This document shows, one piece after another, positions 1-6,446 of a stretch of DNA of 6,673 nt. A model generated the notes under the pieces. The model had not been told where the DNA came from and made no database searches. It worked only from the letters and a program-made list of their open reading frames with translations. Source of the stretch: CAZEJK01 sp964512045 (GTDB lineage: Bacteria > Acidobacteriota > Thermoanaerobaculia > Thermoanaerobaculales > Sulfomarinibacteraceae). Each line of letters starts with the position of its first letter. Position 1 is the first letter of the stretch. The translations under genes and the position numbers were made by a program. Where the stretch lies: positions 1 to 6,673 of the forward strand of contig CAZEJK010000280.1 in assembly GCA_964512045.1 (NCBI GenBank). Direction: 5' to 3'.

Positions 1-45
1 GCCCTCACGTGATGAGAGGATATCGAGAACTCAGTATCTTGCAGC

Positions 46-69
46 ATGGTGACCCTGCGGGGTGACCAT
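46..69 (-). terminator. Hairpin downstream of the small exported-peptide gene
   Basis: An imperfect inverted repeat (atggt-g-accc, four-base loop, gggt-g-accat) forms a nine-pair stem with one G-G mismatch. It starts about 36 bases after the stop codon of the minus-strand gene ending at 105. There is no T-run after it on the minus strand, so it is not a classical intrinsic terminator. A second, weaker stem (catcaa/ttgatg, 81-86 with 94-99) lies between it and the gene. Either could stabilise the 3' end of the transcript. The role is inferred only from position. Confidence 0.3.
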
Positions 70-104
70 CCGACATCGATCATCAAGCTGTGGTTGATGG
101 GTCC

Positions 105-302
105 CTAGCAGTCACGGTTGATCATGACTCGAAGCCCATCCGTTGGCACACCGTCGTCTGTGTATTGGATGCATGTCTCAATGATTGGGCACCCACTGGT
201 TTCGACACACGCCCAGTACGACGCTGCCGCCTCGAACGGCTTTGCAACGGCGATTGCGATGGTACCTATGAAGAAGAGTGCCCGTAACCATGACCGTCTC
301 AT
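105..302 (-). CDS. Small exported four-cysteine peptide, function unknown
   Basis: This gene encodes 65 residues. An N-terminal signal peptide is visible: basic MRRSWLR, then a hydrophobic core at about residues 8-20, then small-residue sites that could be cleaved after AVA (20) or AAA (27). The predicted mature part is about 38-45 residues with cysteines at 32, 38, 44 and 65 (C-x5-C-x5-C-x20-C), enough for two disulfides in the periplasm or outside the cell. The start at 302 is preferred over the longer frame opening at 359 because GGGAGGA lies four bases upstream of it, the signal peptide begins there, and the longer frame would begin inside the promoter. The gene ends with TAG. A strong promoter lies just upstream (331-359). 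I do not recognise the family. A small secreted or periplasmic factor is a reasonable guess; toxin, inhibitor or structural roles cannot be separated. Confidence 0.65.
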   Translation of the reverse strand: MRRSWLRALFFIGTIAIAVAKPFEAAASYWACVETSGCPIIETCIQYTDDGVPTDGLRVMINRDC

Positions 303-306
303 GTGA

Positions 307-313
307 TCCTCCC
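307..313 (-). promoter_or_regulatory. Shine-Dalgarno site that fixes the start of the exported peptide
   Basis: On the minus strand GGGAGGA is followed by TCAC and the ATG at 302. It is a near-consensus ribosome-binding site. It decides between this start and an in-frame ATG 57 bases further upstream, which has no comparable site. Confidence 0.65.
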
Positions 314-330
314 AGTTGGCTTCAGTTGTC

Positions 331-359
331 TGTATATAGCAAAATGTAATAATTGTCAA
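331..359 (-). promoter_or_regulatory. Sigma70-type promoter for the exported peptide
   Basis: On the minus strand a perfect -35 box TTGACA (plus-strand 354-359) is followed 17 bases later by TATACA (331-336). An overlapping alternative is TATATA preceded by TGC, which resembles an extended -10. Transcription from here would begin near 324 and give a leader of about 20 bases ending in the ribosome-binding site. A second TTGACA (402-407) with TAAAAT 19 bases further on (377-382) could be an upstream tandem promoter. The whole stretch from about 320 to 435 is far more AT-rich than anything else in the window. Confidence 0.6.
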
Positions 360-495
360 CGAAAGCTAAGTCTATAATTTTACCTTTTCAAATTTAAATA
401 CTGTCAAAACATATATTTAATGATATTCATTAAGCTGATGAAGAGATGAGTCGAAATCGCGATGAGGATCGGCCGAGGCCCACCGGAAGAATTAA

Positions 496-654
496 ACAAG
501 GAAGGGGATTGCAGATGAGAATGGCTCACTTGAAGCTGTCGGCAAGCGGTTCGTTGAGTTCTGCCAGGGCTTCGAGGTTCGTTTCCTGTTGTTGACCAGA
601 GACGTATCACCGCAGGCTGCGGGGTGCCCAACGACAATTACTCCTGTGCGGTGA
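496..654 (+). pseudogene. Possible transposase N-terminal remnant (IS701-like)
   Basis: An open stretch of 52 codons without a convincing start encodes a segment reading KRFVEFCQGFEVRFLLLTRD followed by VSPQA, then runs to a stop at 652-654. The pattern of an aromatic-rich helix followed by R-F-x(3)-T-R-D-x-S-x-Q-A recalls the N-terminus of some IS701/IS4-type DDE transposases as I remember them, where a conserved Y-L-x-G-L-L would follow. That part is missing here. No catalytic domain remains nearby. This is a weak call from memory of family patterns. Another reading frame over the same bases (446-595, 49 codons) is also open, so the stretch may simply be non-coding. Confidence 0.22.
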
Positions 655-738
655 CGAGAACTACTTTTGTGCATCGATCGGTGGTGCTGGGTAGCTGGTA
701 CAAGAGGCCGACAGACGCTGAGAGGCGGGGATTGGCCG

Positions 739-783
739 GTGACGACGGACGCACAGGTGAGGAAGTTGATGGAAGAGCTTTGA
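739..783 (+). pseudogene. IS21-type transposase (IstA) N-terminal fragment
   Basis: A GTG codon with the purine-rich GAGGCGGGG about ten bases upstream opens a frame reading VTTDAQVRKLMEEL, then meets TGA. IS21-family IstA proteins commonly start with a segment of this form (T-D-x-Q-V-R-x-L-M), followed by an A-A-x-x-A-G-M-D helix-turn-helix. That continuation and all of the integrase core are absent, so only 14 codons remain. The fragment lies about 80 bases before the first copy of the flanking repeat and has the same orientation. Together they look like an IS21-like element with its interior deleted. The match is short and made by eye. Confidence 0.4.
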
Positions 784-851
784 TAGATAGGTGCCAGCCA
801 TTAGCAGCCCCGTATCAACCCCCTGATAGGAGCCACCCTGTGCATAGCGGC

Positions 852-972
852 ATTGTGGGGACGCCGGTTGGGGTCGACCTGCACCCTGCCGTCGGTGCCG
901 GAGGTGTGGATCTCCTCCGAAGTGTCAGTCGCTGACCGGTGATTCTGTCGAGCTTGGCACGGGTGGTGAGTC
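852..972 (+). repeat. Flanking direct repeat, left copy
   Basis: Positions 861-972 align without gaps to 6479-6590, matching at about 91 of 112 bases by my hand count. The match fades over the preceding ten bases. Exact blocks include 15 bases at 865-879, 15 at 913-927 and 20 at 930-949 (cgctgaccggtgattctgtc). Frames through both copies are open on each strand, but the differences are not concentrated at third positions, so coding conservation is not supported. The repeat ends about 90 bases beyond the stop of the large ATPase gene. It is probably the end region of an insertion element. Confidence 0.7.
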
Positions 973-1025
973 CGAATTGAAAGTAGCGTGCCAGGCACGA
1001 TGCTCGAGATCCGGGATGGTGCAGC

Positions 1026-1056
1026 GGGCTCCACCATCAGCACGGGAACAGAGCCC
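1026..1056 (-). terminator. Weak hairpin just after the ATPase gene
   Basis: GGGCTC (1026-1031) pairs with GAGCCC (1051-1056) around a 19-base loop, starting a few bases after the TGA of the ATPase gene. There is no T-tract, so it may be a 3'-end-stabilising hairpin or a poor terminator. It is the only candidate terminator for the minus-strand operon. Confidence 0.3.
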
Positions 1057-1060
1057 CTCC

Positions 1061-4000
1061 TCAGCCGGTACCCATGCCGGCCTCCAGCCACGCCGTCACC
1101 TTCCGGATCTCCTCCGCCGACGACTCGGCCGCCGCCTCCATTAGGACCTGTCGCTCGCGATCCTCGACAGACAGCGGCTCGGCCGGGTCGATGTAACCGT
1201 GCTCGGCCAACCAATCCTCCAGCTTCTCGGTCTTGCTCGAGCGAAAACCCTTGACCCGGCCCTCGCGCAGGCCTTCTGCCAGCGCCTCGGCGTCACCGTC
1301 CACCTCTTCGGCCAGGGCTGCCACCCGGTCCACGAAGGTGTCGCTGACCGCGTCAGCCTGCTCCAGCACCGTGCGGTCCACCGGCCGGCCCCGGCCCTGG
1401 CGCCAGGCGGCGACCCAGGCCCGGGCGGCAGCGCACCGCCCCTGCAGGCTGTGGCGGGCGGCCGTGTCCGGCACGGCGGTCGGGGCAGCGGTGCTGGCGA
1501 GGAGGGTCTCCAACAGGCCCAGACGGTCCACCCGCCACTGGGCCATCAACCGGTGCAGCAGCGGCAGGTCATCCCGCAGCAGGTGAAACAGGTGCACCCG
1601 ACCGGGCGGCTGGCGGGGGTCGACGGCGGGCACGCCCAGGGCGGCGGCGTACTCGACGGCAGAGCGGTCCCCGGGTTCGGGTAGCAGCTCGGGTTCGGGA
1701 AGCGTCAGGTCCGCGGCCGGCGCCGCCTCGCCGCCGAATCGCACGGCCGCCAGGTCGATGTGATGGGGCCGCTCGCCGGTGGCGCGCTCCCACAGGGCGA
1801 TCTCGTGGCGTCGGGCGCTGAGATAGAACACCTGCCGGTCTTCGTCGGCCGCCAGGCTGGCCAGGCTGCGGGCAACTGCGCCGAAGCGGTGCTCGTCGGC
1901 AGTGGTCAGAGCCTCGTCCAGGAACAGGGGCAGCGCCTTACGACCCTGCTCGATGCGCCGGGTCCAGGCCAGGCGCACGACCAGCAGCAGCTGCATGCGT
2001 GTGCCCGAGGACAGCGCCGCCAGGTCCCGACGTTCGCCCGATACCTGGTCGCGGGCCACGAAACCTCGCTCGTCGTCCAGCTCCAGGTCCCAGGCGTGGT
2101 GGGTGAATCGCCGGAAGCGTTCGCGGGCGTCGCGCAGCACGCTAGGCTCGTGCTCGCTGCGGTGCTCGCGCTCCACCGCGTCCAGCAGGAACTGGCCGGC
2201 CTCGGCGAACAAAGCCTCGTCGTGGCGGTCCTGCAGGGCGTCGCGGGCTGCGTTCCGGTCCGCCAGGGCCCGCTCCAAGCGCTGGTCGCGGCCGGCCTCG
2301 GCGAGCCGGGTCTCGATCTGTGTGTGCTCGCGCTGCAGCGCCTCCAGCTGCTCGGCGGCCGCGGCGGCCTGCTCGCGCTCGTTCTCCAGCGACGGCCGGT
2401 CGCCGGCGTCGACCTGCGCCAGCAGCGCCGGTTCGTCCGCCAGGGCGCTGCGCTGCTCGGCCGCACGCATCTCCGCGCTGCGCCGGTCGTCGCGCAGCTT
2501 CTGCCAGTCCGCCAGCCGTTCGCAACGCTCGTCCAGGGCGCGCCGCTGCCCCGGCTCCAGGCCGGCCTGGCGGTACACCGCGTCCTCGTCCTCCGCCACG
2601 GTGGTCACGTCCTTCTTCAAGCGAGCGATCTCGGTCTCGGTCTTGCGTAGCAGCTGCTGGGCCTCGTCGGCGCGGCGGCAGCGGCGTTCCAGTCCGCTGA
2701 TCGCCGCTGTCAGGCCGGCAAGGGTGTCGTCGAGCACCGACTGCCAGCGGCCCAGAAAACCCCGCACGCGGCCCAGCGAAGCCTCGATATCGGCCTCCAG
2801 GCGAGCCGCGGTTTTCGCGAGCGCGGCCCGGTCCGCCGCCGCCTGCTGGTACTCGCTGACCCGGCGCACGAAGTGGTCCAGACCCACCGCGGTGAGCTGC
2901 GGGTCGAAGCCGAGGCGGGCGGCCAGCGCTGTCCTCTCCTGCTCCAGCTCGCTCAGCTCACGGTGGGCATGCTCCAGCCGGCGGCGGTCCCCCTCCGCCT
3001 CCTGCGCGCGGGCCTGGTTGCGGAGCAGCCGGGCGCGCTCGGTCTCCAGCGCTTCCAGCCGCTCGGCCACGGCGTTACCCTCCCACGCGGCCGGGGCGTC
3101 GAGGCCGGTCTCCGCGAAGCGGTGCTGGGCCTCCGCGCGGCCGCCGCGGTGGGCCACCAGGCCCGCCGCGACCACGCCTGCGACGGCCGCCGTCAGACCG
3201 ATCGCGCCAACCCACAGCACGGCATCGCCGCTGAACGCCGCCGCGGCCTCCCGCCAGCGTCCGGAGAGGGCCTCGGCGATGGACGGCCAGAGGGCGGTTC
3301 CAGCGGCGACGAGGGCTCCGAGCAGGGCCATGGCGAGGCCGGCGTAGAAGGCCGCGCCAGCGGGTCGGGCCGCCGCCTGCCAGGCACGCAGGGCCTCGGC
3401 GGCCCGGCCCAGGTTGAACAGTTTCTGCTCGGTTGGCGGCGATGGTGCCTCGGCCAGTCGGGCGGCGATCTCGTCGGCCTCCGTGTACCGGGCCTTCAGC
3501 CGGCCGGCGAAGGTCTCCGCCTCGGCCACGTGCTCGGGGCTCAGCGCCGGAGCGTCGCCGCTGCCGTCGAGGGCCGCCAGGGCCTGGCGTTCGTCGGCGC
3601 GTGCCTGGTCGAGGCGTTCGCGGCGCTGAGCCAGGGTCTCGGTGTCGCGGCGGGCCTGCTCCAGATGGCCCTTCTGGGTTTCCAGCGCCTCGGTATCCGG
3701 GCGCGCCTCCGCCAAACCGCTCTCTCCCAGGCTCGCCTCGGCATCACTCCGTTGCCGCTGGGCCACCTCCAGATCGGCCCTGAGCGCGGCGCGGCGCTCG
3801 GCGAGCTTGTCCAGCTGCGCCGGCTCGTCGCCGCGTAGCCGGTCCATGCCCTCGGAGAAGGTCTCCAGGCGACCGTCCAGCTCGCGGCAGTGTGCCCGTG
3901 CCTCCAGCAGGGCCAGGGCGCGATCCAGGCGCTCGGCCCGGGCGGCCGTCCGGCGGGCGGCATCGATGCGTTGGCGCAGCTCGGGGAGCCGCTCCTCGTC

Positions 4001-4537
4001 CTGCCGCAGGGCGGTGTAGTCGGCCTCAACCTTGTGCAGCTCGCGTTCGGCGCCCTGCAGCCGCCGGGCCTCGCTCTGTCCGGCGCGCGGTCCAACGCGG
4101 AAGGCCGGGTCGCTGCGCAACGCGCCCAGGTTGTAGCCGCCGGCGAGCGCTGTACGCAGCTCCTCCACCAGGGCCCGGTCGGGGTTGTCGGCCTCCAGTA
4201 AATCCTCCATCGACAGCCAGTAGCAGTGCAGCTGGTCCCGTCCCGGCAGCGACGGCGGCTCCGCGTTGGCGCCGTCGCGGGTCCAGGCAATCTGACTGCC
4301 GGCACGCTGGACGCGCCAGCGGGCGTCGTCGGCATCAATCAGGGTGGCGCTCAGCGACAGGGCCTTGGGGTCGCCGGACTGGTTGCCGCCGACCAGGTAG
4401 CGCAGGGCACGGATCAGGCTGCTCTTACCCACGGCATTGGGGCCGGTGACCAGGTTGATGCCCGGGACCAGGTCGTCCACGGCGAAGCCGGGCTCGATGC
4501 CGGGCAGGGCCTGGATATCCAGCCGCTCCAGCTTCAC
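1061..4537 (-). CDS. SbcC/Rad50/YhaN-type coiled-coil AAA ATPase with central membrane hairpin
   Basis: This is a predicted ATPase subunit of a DNA end-processing nuclease complex, 1158 residues long. Walker A is GPNAVGKS (32-39). Long charged coiled-coil arms cover about 160-385 and 465-795. The ABC signature is LSSGTRMQ (842-849), Walker B is LPLFLDEAL (869-877) with a D-loop after it, and H911 may be the switch histidine. In place of a zinc-hook CxxC, two hydrophobic helices (about 393-418 and 438-462) lie at the arm apex. Few cysteines are present and none are paired as CxxC. The layout fits the YhaN branch rather than classical SbcC. After the ATPase head, residues from about 920 to 1158 form an extra mostly helical region beginning with a Pro/Glu-rich linker. 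The GTG start overlaps the nuclease stop as GTGA and has AGGAGG seven bases upstream, so the two proteins are translationally coupled. No frameshift is seen. Confidence 0.9.
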   Translation of the reverse strand: MKLERLDIQALPGIEPGFAVDDLVPGINLVTGPNAVGKSSLIRALRYLVGGNQSGDPKALSLSATLIDADDARWRVQRAGSQIAWTRDGANAEPPSLPGRDQLHCYWLSMEDLLEADNPDRALVEELRTALAGGYNLGALRSDPAFRVGPRAGQSEARRLQGAERELHKVEADYTALRQDEERLPELRQRIDAARRTAARAERLDRALALLEARAHCRELDGRLETFSEGMDRLRGDEPAQLDKLAERRAALRADLEVAQRQRSDAEASLGESGLAEARPDTEALETQKGHLEQARRDTETLAQRRERLDQARADERQALAALDGSGDAPALSPEHVAEAETFAGRLKARYTEADEIAARLAEAPSPPTEQKLFNLGRAAEALRAWQAAARPAGAAFYAGLAMALLGALVAAGTALWPSIAEALSGRWREAAAAFSGDAVLWVGAIGLTAAVAGVVAAGLVAHRGGRAEAQHRFAETGLDAPAAWEGNAVAERLEALETERARLLRNQARAQEAEGDRRRLEHAHRELSELEQERTALAARLGFDPQLTAVGLDHFVRRVSEYQQAAADRAALAKTAARLEADIEASLGRVRGFLGRWQSVLDDTLAGLTAAISGLERRCRRADEAQQLLRKTETEIARLKKDVTTVAEDEDAVYRQAGLEPGQRRALDERCERLADWQKLRDDRRSAEMRAAEQRSALADEPALLAQVDAGDRPSLENEREQAAAAAEQLEALQREHTQIETRLAEAGRDQRLERALADRNAARDALQDRHDEALFAEAGQFLLDAVEREHRSEHEPSVLRDARERFRRFTHHAWDLELDDERGFVARDQVSGERRDLAALSSGTRMQLLLVVRLAWTRRIEQGRKALPLFLDEALTTADEHRFGAVARSLASLAADEDRQVFYLSARRHEIALWERATGERPHHIDLAAVRFGGEAAPAADLTLPEPELLPEPGDRSAVEYAAALGVPAVDPRQPPGRVHLFHLLRDDLPLLHRLMAQWRVDRLGLLETLLASTAAPTAVPDTAARHSLQGRCAAARAWVAAWRQGRGRPVDRTVLEQADAVSDTFVDRVAALAEEVDGDAEALAEGLREGRVKGFRSSKTEKLEDWLAEHGYIDPAEPLSVEDRERQVLMEAAAESSAEEIRKVTAWLEAGMGTG

Positions 4538-5814
4538 GCCGGGTCCTCCTGTTGGGCCAGGAGGCGCTCCAGCAGCTGCGTGCCGGCCCGGCGCAGCCAG
4601 TCGGCGGCGACCGCATCATCCAGATCGTGCGGGTTCAGGGGCTGCCAGCGGCTGTCCGCCGCGGTGGGCGCCATGCGGCGGCGGGCCTCCGCCAGCAGAG
4701 TCTGGCGATCCGGGTCGTCGTCGGCGCGGTCGAGCAGTACGAGCCGCCGGGCCAGCAACCCGGGCGGATCGCTGCGCTCGGCCAGCTCGGCCAGGGGGAT
4801 CTCGGGGCGGGTCCGTACCCCCACCTGCTCCAGGAAGTAGTGGCTGCCGCGGTCACCGGTGAATACGTGCTCACGGGCCGCCTCGCCGAAGTCGGCGGCG
4901 GCGTCGCCGCCGAAGCCGCTGCGGCCTACCAGGACCAGCCGCAGGCCCACGGCGTCCGGCGCCCACGCCGCGGCGGTGAGCTCGCCGTCGAGCACCCGCA
5001 GCCGCTCGAGCAGCCGGTCGTGGACCGCCTCCGGCGCGCCGATGCCGGTGACGTCCAGCTCCAGCGGCACCCAGCGCAGCGGCGCCAGCACCTGCTGCTC
5101 AACGCCGGTCAGCCGGCCGCGCTCGACGGTCAGCAGCCACGGGCCATGGGCACCCGGCTCGCCGGGGTCCATGCCGGAGAGCGAGCCCAGATACCCGGCG
5201 GGCGCGTCGGCTGTGAGCGGGTCCGGGGCGTGGATGTGACCGAGCAGCCAGCCGTCCAGCCCGGCGCCTCGTAGCTCCGCCGAGGTTACCGGTGCGTAGG
5301 GGCTGCCGGGCTGGTCCCGGTCGCAGTGGAGCAGGCCGAGGTTGGGGCCGGGTCGGCGCTGAAAGTCGGCGCCGGTCACCGGGCTGGTCGGCACCCGCCC
5401 CAGGGGGAAGGACCATCCCCATAGGGACAGCGGCTCGTCGTCGCTGCCGAGATCCACGGCCTCCCAGTGGCCGTCGGCACCCACCAGGTGAAAGTCGTCC
5501 AGCTGCCGGGCCAGACGCGGTAGCACGCGGACGTCGTGGTTGCCGGCCACGCCCAGCACGCGGATGCCGGCCTCGGCGAGCCGGATGACGCCGCCGTGGA
5601 GCTCGCGGTAGCCCTCGTAGAAGTCGTCGTCGCGCTCGATGACGTCACCGGCCAAGAGCACAGCGTCCACCTCGAGGCGGATGGCCGCGGTGACGGTGCG
5701 CTTCCAGGCACCGGCCGGGCCCAGCTCGCGGGCGCGGTCGGATAGCGTATCCGGCAGCCGGGAGGGCCGCCGGCCCAGGTGCATGTCCCCCACCGCGAGG
5801 AGTCTCAGGGCCAT
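4534..5814 (-). CDS. SbcD/YhaO-type metallophosphoesterase DNA nuclease
   Basis: This is a predicted Mn2+-dependent DNA exo/endonuclease subunit of 426 residues that partners the ATPase encoded immediately downstream. All core calcineurin-like phosphoesterase motifs are visible: GDMH (D10, H12), AGD (D57), GNHD (91-94), a lone H163 in LLHCD, and GHIH (192-195). The GDxxD-type motif is slightly unusual, reading GDVIERDDD. Residues 1-230 are the catalytic domain. About 240-426 form a C-terminal part with a helical tail, where Mre11/SbcD proteins normally bind the base of the ATPase coiled coil. The ATG at 5814 is the first plausible start and places D10/H12 where the family has them. A strong AGGAGGG lies 13 bases upstream, longer spacing than usual, with no start codon between. 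The gene overlaps the ATPase by four bases. It is the first gene of the operon, and its promoter would lie in 5815-6123. Confidence 0.9.
   Translation of the reverse strand: MALRLLAVGDMHLGRRPSRLPDTLSDRARELGPAGAWKRTVTAAIRLEVDAVLLAGDVIERDDDFYEGYRELHGGVIRLAEAGIRVLGVAGNHDVRVLPRLARQLDDFHLVGADGHWEAVDLGSDDEPLSLWGWSFPLGRVPTSPVTGADFQRRPGPNLGLLHCDRDQPGSPYAPVTSAELRGAGLDGWLLGHIHAPDPLTADAPAGYLGSLSGMDPGEPGAHGPWLLTVERGRLTGVEQQVLAPLRWVPLELDVTGIGAPEAVHDRLLERLRVLDGELTAAAWAPDAVGLRLVLVGRSGFGGDAAADFGEAAREHVFTGDRGSHYFLEQVGVRTRPEIPLAELAERSDPPGLLARRLVLLDRADDDPDRQTLLAEARRRMAPTAADSRWQPLNPHDLDDAVAADWLRRAGTQLLERLLAQQEDPA
4545..4550 (-). promoter_or_regulatory. Shine-Dalgarno site for the GTG-started ATPase gene
   Basis: AGGAGG on the minus strand lies inside the last codons of the nuclease gene, seven bases before the GTG at 4537. 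This supports the GTG start and coupled translation of the two subunits. Confidence 0.7.
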
Positions 5815-5936
5815 GTGCTCGGTGCGTCCCTCCTGGGTTGGTCGTCGTTCCCATCGGTACGAACATCGGCGCCCGTCTCGTGATGGTACCGGTTTTGGGC
5901 CGTTGTGTGCACCCGGAGATGTTCAGCGCCGCACGG

Positions 5937-5974
5937 CGAGGAGAGATGGCGCATCGCTTTTCGTGTTCTCCTCG
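5937..5974. repeat. Inverted repeat (8-bp stem) in the divergent promoter region
   Basis: CGAGGAGA (5937-5944) is exactly complementary to TCTCCTCG (5967-5974) with a 22-base loop between. It lies roughly 120 bases upstream of the nuclease start and 150 bases upstream of the zinc-ribbon start. It could be an operator or a leader-RNA hairpin, but there is no direct evidence for either. Confidence 0.35.
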
Positions 5975-6110
5975 AGGCTTCCTCTTTCCACCTCAAGGAT
6001 GATCTGGCCACGCTCCTTGTGCATGTGGGAATCTAAATGTGCACCGAGGACGGTGGTTCCGTGTCGTTAGAGATCACCAGGACCTCAGGCATGCCACAAT
6101 TGGTGGGGCG

Positions 6111-6118
6111 AGGGAGGG
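6111..6118 (+). promoter_or_regulatory. Shine-Dalgarno site fixing the zinc-ribbon start
   Basis: AGGGAGGG is followed by ACAGC and the ATG at 6124. It supports this start over the two upstream in-frame ATGs. Confidence 0.6.
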
Positions 6119-6123
6119 ACAGC

Positions 6124-6432
6124 ATGGGTACCGCCTATAGATTCACGTGTGCTCAATGCGGATATACAGTTCGGGCATCGGGCGGGCGTGACTATGGAAT
6201 GCGAGCAGTTGTTCGCACGATGCACTGTGCCGACTGCAAGGAGATAGTGGATGTCGTGATTGGCAGTTATGGTGTTGACGGTCCGTCAGGTATCCCCGTA
6301 CTGGACATGGACCTCAACCTATGCCCAAACTGTCGGAGCAAAAGTCTCACACCTTGGACCCACCCCGATCTCTGTCCACGCTGCGACTCCGAGATGAACA
6401 GGAACGAGGATGAAATCATAATGTGGGACTAA
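6124..6432 (+). CDS. Small double zinc-ribbon protein, function unknown
   Basis: This gene encodes 102 residues with four CxxC knuckles: CAQC (9-12), CADC (35-38), CPNC (67-70) and CPRC (84-87). They pair naturally into two four-cysteine zinc ribbons, about 9-38 and 67-87, joined by a linker of about 28 residues (IVDVVIGSYG onwards). The C-terminus is acidic. There is no signal peptide or membrane segment, so it is probably cytoplasmic. The ATG at 6124 is preferred because AGGGAGGG lies five bases upstream and the first ribbon begins just inside. In-frame ATGs at 6037 and 6091 lack a good ribosome-binding site and would add unstructured residues. Base composition is clearly less GC-rich than in the nuclease operon, which suggests a different origin. 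I do not recognise the family. Zinc ribbons like these bind nucleic acid or protein partners, and a link to the divergent nuclease operon is only positional. Confidence 0.75.
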   Translation: MGTAYRFTCAQCGYTVRASGGRDYGMRAVVRTMHCADCKEIVDVVIGSYGVDGPSGIPVLDMDLNLCPNCRSKSLTPWTHPDLCPRCDSEMNRNEDEIIMWD

Positions 6433-6446
6433 CGCGGACGGCGGCA

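Larger units (their letters stand above)
5815..6123. other. Divergent intergenic region between nuclease operon and zinc-ribbon gene
   Basis: About 309 bases separate the two divergent starts. I see no gene here; the open frames crossing it lack start signals or are continuations of shadows of the nuclease gene. It must contain the promoters for both directions, but I found no convincing -35/-10 pair by eye. A hairpin with a perfect 8-bp stem sits at 5937-5974. The direct repeat catcgg-tacgaa-catcgg lies near 5853-5870, and the palindrome ggtacc near 5885-5890. Any of these could be operator sites. Confidence 0.5.

Noticed and set aside
446..595. Plus-strand 49-codon frame with ATG at 446
   Set aside because: The product is Ser/Arg-rich with no motif, the upstream ribosome-binding site is weak, and it overlaps a more transposase-like frame. 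There is not enough to call a gene.
624..935. Plus-strand frame of 103 codons left of the operon
   Set aside because: There is no ribosome-binding site, it is out of frame with the IstA-like stub, no domain pattern is visible, and it runs into the repeat.
801..1214. Minus-strand frame crossing the left repeat, with a similar frame at 6416-6661, sharing a segment QNHRSA-x-DTSEE
   Set aside because: It looked like a conserved protein, but differences between the two copies fall on first, second and third codon positions alike, and the frame runs into the 3' end of the ATPase gene. The DNA repeat explains the similarity.
1760..3838. Long plus-strand open frames opposite the ATPase gene (for example 1760-2650, 1902-3347, 2873-3838)
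   Set aside because: They are antisense shadows created by high GC. They are low-complexity Ser/Arg/Ala- or Gly/Gln/Leu-rich proteins with no domains, while the minus-strand frame shows Walker A, signature and Walker B motifs.
4552..5274. Plus-strand open frame of 240 codons opposite the nuclease gene
   Set aside because: It is a shadow. The minus-strand frame carries all the phosphoesterase motifs, and this product has no recognisable pattern.
6037..6123. Upstream in-frame starts (6037, 6091) for the zinc-ribbon gene
   Set aside because: Neither has a good Shine-Dalgarno site, whereas AGGGAGGG sits five bases before the ATG at 6124. The added residues carry no pattern.
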